NCBI RefSeq assembly: GCF_002210435.1
Contig: NZ_MZMV01000057.1
Location: 1 to 44,504 of the forward strand
DNA length: 44,504 bases
Reading direction: 5' to 3'
Source of the DNA: Micromonospora wenchangensis
GTDB taxonomy: Bacteria; Actinomycetota; Actinomycetes; Mycobacteriales; Micromonosporaceae
The notes under the pieces were generated by a model. It was not told where the DNA came from. It worked only from the letters and a program-made list of their open reading frames with translations, and made no database searches. The position numbers were made by a program, and so were the translations under genes. Shown here piece after piece: positions 40,085-44,504 of this stretch; position 1 is the stretch's first letter, and each line of letters starts with the position of its first letter.

Positions 40085-40687
40085 TCAGAAGCACTCCTTG
40101 GCGGCGGCTCCGACGTTGATCTTCAAATTCAGGCCGTTGAGGGTGAAGACACCGGCACTGGTGGAGCGGGCCACCTGCTCCAGGTTCTTGATGACGACCT
40201 TGTCGGCGCTCTGGCCGAAGGACTTCGGCGTGGCCCCGGCGTTCAGGTCGGTGGCGTCCCGACCGATCTTGATGTTGGTGAACTCCGCGTCACCGCCGAG
40301 CGAGTCCATGTCGATCAGCAGGCCCTCGGCCGTCGCCGGCTTGCCGTCGCCACCGGCGTTGATGGTCAGCACGATCGGCATGTCCGGCACCTTCACCGAC
40401 TGGCAGAGGTCGTAGAGCTTGGCGTTGGTGATCTCGGAGACGGCCACCGGGTGCGCGGTCCCGTCCTTCTCCTTCACGAAGCCGCCGTACTGCTTGAAGC
40501 CGGTGCCCTCCAACCTGGAGGCACCGACCTTGAAGGTCTGTCCGGAGACGGCGAACGACGCGGCGATCGCGCCGTTGGACATGCCGAAGACGATCGCCCC
40601 GGCCACCGCGGTGGCCGGCACCATCATCGCGGCGAAGCGACGCCACCGTGTCCCGCCGCCGAACTGGCGGCCTTCCGTTTCACTCAC
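40085..40687 (-). CDS. DUF6230 family exported protein (often mislabelled cholesterol esterase)
   Basis: 200 residues. RRFAAMMVPATAVAGAIVFGMSNGAIAASF is a signal or membrane anchor. The mature domain SFAVSGQTFKVGASRLEGTGFKQYGGFV...LYDLCQSVKVPDMPIVLTI...ICAGD-like region matches DUF6230 of Streptomyces and relatives. No esterase triad is seen, so the common label is unsupported. Two Cys (C in LCQSV and the penultimate residue) may form a disulphide. Always found beside DUF6114, so the two probably form a membrane-surface complex. Confidence 0.85.
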   Translation of the reverse strand: MSETEGRQFGGGTRWRRFAAMMVPATAVAGAIVFGMSNGAIAASFAVSGQTFKVGASRLEGTGFKQYGGFVKEKDGTAHPVAVSEITNAKLYDLCQSVKVPDMPIVLTINAGGDGKPATAEGLLIDMDSLGGDAEFTNIKIGRDATDLNAGATPKSFGQSADKVVIKNLEQVARSTSAGVFTLNGLNLKINVGAAAKECF

Positions 40688-40837
40688 GGGGTTCTCCTTG
40701 ACGAGGGGTCAGCACCGAACGCGGTCGCGGTTCGGGAGGAGGGTGGAGGGTGCTGCGGTTGCCACCGGGCCGGTGGCCGCGTGCAGTACGCGGATTGGAT
40801 GTTCCCGCGAAGCGACCTACCTCACAAGACCCCTTGC

Positions 40838-40920
40838 TACCGGCCGGTAACGGGCACGAATCTTGGAGATGTCCGGATGTTACCGACGGTTAACATAGGC
40901 GAGCCGGCAAGCTCCCTCAA
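40838..40920 (-). promoter_or_regulatory. Promoter of the DUF6230-DUF6114 operon with two TetR-like operators
   Basis: On the minus strand TTGAGG (complement of 40915-40920) and TATGTT (complement of 40892-40897) are separated by 17 bp. TTACCGACGGTTAA (40880-40893) overlaps the -10, and the perfect palindrome TACCGGCCGGTA (40838-40849) lies 43 bp further along, four helical turns away. The rest of the gap to 41339 shows no gene or other motif that I can support. Confidence 0.55.
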
Positions 40921-41339
40921 TTCACCCAGAACGCAGCGACCGAACTCGATTCCGCCACCCTGGGTAGAGGAACTCTCACAAACATCACCTTTTGATAACG
41001 CCGGCCTGAAGGTTGGCTGTGGGTGACGGTCCCGGCGCAACGCGGTACGCACCCACCGCCGGGGGACGACCCGGCGCCGGACCGGCCGCCGCCGCGTCCC
41101 GCCGGACGGCACACTGGCGGCGGCGTTGCGTCGCACGGACCGTCCGCGTCCGGTGCCTCCCGCACCCGGTTCGTCCATCCGGACACCGTGCCACGAACGG
41201 CCATACACCGTGTGACCGGCCGCGACACGCGGCGGTGAGGATGGCCGGACGCACGCTGTCGGCTGGCCGTCCGGTTGGCTACCGTAGGTGTCCCTGGGGG
41301 CCCGCAACCCCCCACGTGGTACGTCCGATCGAGGTGGCT

Positions 41340-43154
41340 GTGACCCTGTACGGCGACAAACCGGTCTCCGACGACCGCCCCACGGTGCAGGTCACCGCGG
41401 TGAGCTGGCCGTCCGAGGACGAACCCCCACCGGCCGGTGGGGCCGCAGGTCCCGGCTCCGGGCCGGGGCCGTGGTGGCGGCGCGGCCGGGTGCTGCTCGC
41501 CGGCGGGGTGACCGCCGCGGTGCTGGCCGGGGTGGTCGGCGCGGGCGCCTGGGCGTACGCCGGGGACGTTCCGCGCGGCACCAGTGTCCTCGGCACCGAG
41601 CTGGGTGGCCGCAGCCGGGCCGACGCGGCCAGGGAGCTACGGGCCGAGTTGGAGAAGCGGGCCGCGACGCTCGACGCGCCGCTGACCGTGGTCGTGGGCG
41701 AGAACCGGGCGGAGATCAAGCCCGCCGACGTCGGCCTGGCGGTGGACGTGGACGCCACGGTCGCCGCCGCCACCGACGCGCAGGCGCATCCGGTGGACCG
41801 GCTGTTCGGTTCCCGGTCGGTCGATCCGGTGGTGACTGTCGACGCCGCCAAGCTGGACGCGGCGTTGCGGCAGATCCTCGGCAAGCAGGGGCGGGACATG
41901 ACCCTGCCGGCGATCATCTTCACCGGCACCACGCCGAAGCCGGTCTACCCGAAGCCGAGCCTGACCCTGGACCCGGAGCAGTCCGCCCGGGTGGTCCGGG
42001 CGGGCTGGCTGGCCGGCCAGCCGGTGACGGTGCCGGTGGTGGAGAAGAACCCGGTGACCACCCGGGATGAGGTGGACCGGATGATCGCCGAGCTGGCGAA
42101 GCCGGCCGTCGCCGCCCCGGTGACGATCACCTCCGCCAAGGGGTCGGTGAGCGTTCCGCCGGCGGCGATCGCCCGTGCGCTGCGTTTCTCCGCCGACGAC
42201 GAGGGGAAGCTGACGCCGAGGGTCGACGTGAAGCGGCTCCGGTCGGCGCTGGGCAGCAAGCTGGCCGCGGTCGAGTCGACGCCCAAGGACGCCGGGCTGA
42301 CCATCTCGGGTGGCAAGCCGAAGGTGGTGCCGGGCCGGGCCGGGCAGCAGCTCGACTCGGCGGCGCTGGGCCGGGACCTGCTGGCGGTGCTGCCGAAGCC
42401 GGACGGCCGGACGGTCACCGGGCAGCTCACGGAGGCCGAGCCGGAGCTGACCGAGGCGAAGCTGGCCGAGCTGGGCATCAAGGAGCGGGTCTCCACCTTC
42501 TCCACGAAGTTCCCGGGCGGGCTCTCCTCGCCGCGCAGCCAGAACATCATCCAGGCGGCGAAGGACGTGGACGGCACCATCGTCAAGCCCGGGGAGACGT
42601 TCTCGCTCAACGCGCACACCGGTGAGCGTGGCTACGGTCAGGGTTACCAGGATGCCCCGGTGATCGTCGGCGGCAAGCTGGTGCCCGGGGTGGGTGGCGG
42701 CGTCTCCCAGTTCACCACCACGCTCTTCAACGCCAGTTACTACGCCGGCCTGGAGGACGTCGAGCACAAGCCGCACTCGTTCTACTTCAGCCGCTACCCG
42801 GCGGTCATCGAGTCGACGATCTTCTGGCCGGACCTGGACTTCAAGTTCCGCAACAACACGCCGTACGGGGTCCTGATCGACACCGCGTACACCTCGAACA
42901 CGATCACCGTGTCGATGTGGAGCACCAAGATCTACGACAGTGTGAAGACCGAGTACAGCCCACGTCGCAACATCACCTCGCCGAAGACGGTCCACCTGGA
43001 GCCCGGCCCGAAGTGCATCGCCGCCGCCGGCAGCATCGGCTTCACCCAGGACGCCTTCCGCGTCATCAAGAAGGACGGCAAGGTCGTCAAGCGGGAGAAG
43101 TTCAGCTGGACCTACGACCCCGAGCCCAACTTCGTCTGCGGCCCCAAGCCCTGA
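41340..43154 (+). CDS. VanW-family protein with peptidoglycan-binding-like domains
   Basis: 604 residues. A cytosolic N-terminus precedes one transmembrane helix (VLLAGGVTAAVLAGVVGAGAWAYAG, residues about 52-76). Outside it, two PG_binding_4-like repeats (GTSVLGTELGGRSRADAARELRAEL, later PVTITSAKGSVSVPPAAIARAL) are followed by the VanW domain (about 385-530: FSTKFPGGLSSPRSQNI, KPGETFSLN, GGVSQFTTTLFNASYYAGL, HSFYFSRYP). Members are thought to act in cell-wall metabolism and glycopeptide response; the exact reaction is not established. GTG at 41340 is preceded by GAGGTG. Longer in-frame readings lack a ribosome site. Confidence 0.88.
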   Translation: MTLYGDKPVSDDRPTVQVTAVSWPSEDEPPPAGGAAGPGSGPGPWWRRGRVLLAGGVTAAVLAGVVGAGAWAYAGDVPRGTSVLGTELGGRSRADAARELRAELEKRAATLDAPLTVVVGENRAEIKPADVGLAVDVDATVAAATDAQAHPVDRLFGSRSVDPVVTVDAAKLDAALRQILGKQGRDMTLPAIIFTGTTPKPVYPKPSLTLDPEQSARVVRAGWLAGQPVTVPVVEKNPVTTRDEVDRMIAELAKPAVAAPVTITSAKGSVSVPPAAIARALRFSADDEGKLTPRVDVKRLRSALGSKLAAVESTPKDAGLTISGGKPKVVPGRAGQQLDSAALGRDLLAVLPKPDGRTVTGQLTEAEPELTEAKLAELGIKERVSTFSTKFPGGLSSPRSQNIIQAAKDVDGTIVKPGETFSLNAHTGERGYGQGYQDAPVIVGGKLVPGVGGGVSQFTTTLFNASYYAGLEDVEHKPHSFYFSRYPAVIESTIFWPDLDFKFRNNTPYGVLIDTAYTSNTITVSMWSTKIYDSVKTEYSPRRNITSPKTVHLEPGPKCIAAAGSIGFTQDAFRVIKKDGKVVKREKFSWTYDPEPNFVCGPKP

Positions 43155-43204
43155 CCCCACGTTCCCGCCCGCACGGGTCAGGGACACCCGCCCCGGACAC
43201 GACG

Positions 43205-43236
43205 GAGCCCCGCCGGCTGACCAGCCGGCGGGGCTC
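43205..43236. terminator. Bidirectional terminator after the VanW gene
   Basis: GAGCCCCGCCGGCT (43205-43218) and AGCCGGCGGGGCTC (43223-43236) form a perfect 14-bp stem with loop GACC, between two converging genes. Confidence 0.85.
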
Positions 43237-43298
43237 GGTTGCTCCCGGGTACGCGGACCAGGTGTCGACCCCGGGCCGGCGCGACAGTCGAGGGGGGA

Positions 43299-43925
43299 TC
43301 AGGGGCGGGCTTCGGCGAGGCCCTGCCGGACGCCCTCGGCGTCCCGGTCGGTGCCGTACACGGGGGTGTCGGGCTGCTGCCGCCAACTCTCGTCGAGGGT
43401 GCCCGCGTCGACCGGGTCGAAGCCGAGCGCGTCGACAAGCTGCATCACGAGCTGCTTGGCATCGGCGTCGTCCCCGGCCACCGGCAGCGCGATCCGGTCA
43501 CCCGCGTCGGCCGGCTTGCCGTGGTCCATCAGGTGCGCCGCCTGGATGTTGTTGAAGGTCTTCACCACCCGGGCGCCCTTGAGGTGGTCGGCGGTCCACC
43601 GGCTGGAGCTGAGACTGCGGTCGAGCAGCTCGGCGATGTCGCCGTCGCGTTGCGGGTAGTAGTTGTTGGCGTCGACCACGATCTTGCCGTCGAACGGCTG
43701 CACCGGCAGCGCTGGCACCGCGAACAGCGGGATCGCCACCACGACCAGCTCGGCGTCCTGGACGGCCTGCTCCACGGTTCCGGCCGTCGCACCGCTCTCC
43801 CGGGCCAGCTCGGTGAGGCTCTCCGGGCCCCGCGAGTTGGCGACCGTCACGTCGTGCCCGAGGGCGCTCAGCCGCCGGGTGAGGGTGCCGCCGATGTGCC
43901 CCGAACCAATGATTCCGATCTTCAT
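43299..43925 (-). CDS. NADPH-dependent F420 reductase-like Rossmann protein
   Basis: 208 residues. MKIGIIGSGHIGGTLTRRLSALGHDVTVANSRGPESL carries a GxGxxG motif (residues 7-12) and a Ser/Arg pair that fits NADP. VVVAIPLFAVPAL, VVDANNYYP, VVKTFNNIQA and LPVAGDDADAKQLVMQLVDALGFDPVDAG match F420H2:NADP oxidoreductase-like proteins. It could reduce F420 or NADP or be a related oxidoreductase. ATG at 43925 behind AGGAG; the GTG six bases earlier is less favoured. Confidence 0.86.
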   Translation of the reverse strand: MKIGIIGSGHIGGTLTRRLSALGHDVTVANSRGPESLTELARESGATAGTVEQAVQDAELVVVAIPLFAVPALPVQPFDGKIVVDANNYYPQRDGDIAELLDRSLSSSRWTADHLKGARVVKTFNNIQAAHLMDHGKPADAGDRIALPVAGDDADAKQLVMQLVDALGFDPVDAGTLDESWRQQPDTPVYGTDRDAEGVRQGLAEARP

Positions 43926-43931
43926 GACCAC

Positions 43932-44504
43932 TCCTGCCTCCGCCGGTCCCGACGGTCAGTTCCGGTCGTACGGTCAGCAGGTACCCCGACAGGTCCGCTC
44001 CGATTGCGGACGGGGCGTGCACCACGTCACGTCGTCGCGGACCCGGGCGCGGGGCCCGGGGAGTCAGGTCCCGCATCGACGGTACGAGGTCACGGGCGTC
44101 GGCCGGGCCGATTCACCGAACGTCGCCCGCCCTCGGTAGCGGGTGGGGGAGGGTCGCTTCGATGTCACGCCGGGTTGGGTGGTGGCCGTGAAGGGCCGCG
44201 GGGGCAGTGCCGGTCGCTGACCCGGTCGGCCGGGTATTCCCGTGTGCTCGTCGTGGGCCCCTCGTCGATCGCGACGACATCCGCGTCGTGGGAGTGTCCC
44301 GTTGCCCTCCCGTTGCCCTCGTCGATTGCTCCAACGTCGGGGATGCGGGGGTGTCCCGTGCCGGGGTAGTCGCTTCTTCGGTTCACCAGCCTCAACGTCC
44401 GGGGCTTTCGGCCCGGGGGGTGAGGAGTTCCCCGGGGGTTGGGGTGTTCTCGTCGGTGGCTGTGTTGTTTCCCGGGGGAGGGTGGTGTGGAATGCAGTTG
44501 AGGC
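43932..44504. other. Right-end stretch without a supported gene
   Basis: I see no ORF with convincing coding character. Two degenerate 45-base repeats beginning CCTCGTCGAT and ending GTGTCCCGT(T/G)(G/C) lie at 44260-44304 and 44317-44361. The last 100 bases are G/T-rich on the + strand. The stretch may be upstream DNA of a gene beyond the edge. Confidence 0.5.

Overview
The window is chromosomal DNA from a high-GC filamentous actinomycete, most likely Micromonospora or a close relative (Micromonosporaceae). I infer this from base composition, frequent GTG starts, the dnaX-SRP RNA-tRNA-Ser neighbourhood, the DUF6230/DUF6114 pair and the class of integrated element. No rRNA, CRISPR array or transposase was seen.

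Left flank (1-8362). dnaX (leftward, cut by the window edge), the SRP RNA gene and tRNA-Ser(GGA) form a core block. About 0.9 kb beyond the tRNA a degenerate copy of the tRNA 3' end plus its terminator flanks an alpha/beta-hydrolase gene. This looks like a scar of an older integration at that tRNA, and it is followed by a divergent pair of small, element-like genes. Two overlapping unknown genes and a large secreted protein built of repeated Cys-containing beta domains complete the flank.

Centre (8363-28588). A ~20.2 kb actinomycete integrative and conjugative element (AICE) sits in tRNA-Ser(CGA). It is bounded by perfect 67-bp att repeats. Tandem TGAGACCA repeats lie just inside both ends, and the element supplies a replacement tRNA terminator. 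Cargo at the left end is a large NACHT-LRR (bacterial NLR-type) NTPase, lower in GC and rich in TTA codons, plus a leftward HTH/Nudix-like regulator and sugar-epimerase pair. A short XRE repressor is divergent from the main operon. That operon has a near-consensus promoter with a perfect 18-bp operator over its -10, then a leader with a boxA-like antitermination motif and strong hairpins. The operon runs through small membrane and hydrophilic proteins, a TraB/FtsK DNA translocase, a clt-like GTAGCG repeat cluster, DUF4326, a SLOG-PrimPol fusion and a Rep helicase. Twelve copies of a 7-bp iteron in an overall dyad order follow (candidate replication origin), and then Xis and a tyrosine integrase. 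Related hairpin cassettes recur between the small genes, with a compensatory base change.

Right flank (28620-44504). Ordinary chromosomal genes follow: deoD-type purine nucleoside phosphorylase, tadA with its associated protein, an M23 lipoprotein, a GH81 endo-beta-1,3-glucanase behind a LacI-type palindrome, a PHP-domain phosphoesterase, a DUF885 protein, the DUF6114/DUF6230 pair behind two TetR-like palindromes, a VanW/peptidoglycan-binding protein and an F420H2:NADP-oxidoreductase-like Rossmann protein.

In the element, Xis and Int control excision, PrimPol and Rep helicase with the iteron array would replicate the excised circle, and TraB with a nearby repeat cluster would move it as double-stranded DNA. 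The XRE repressor probably holds the operon silent. The NACHT protein is probably a defence cargo.
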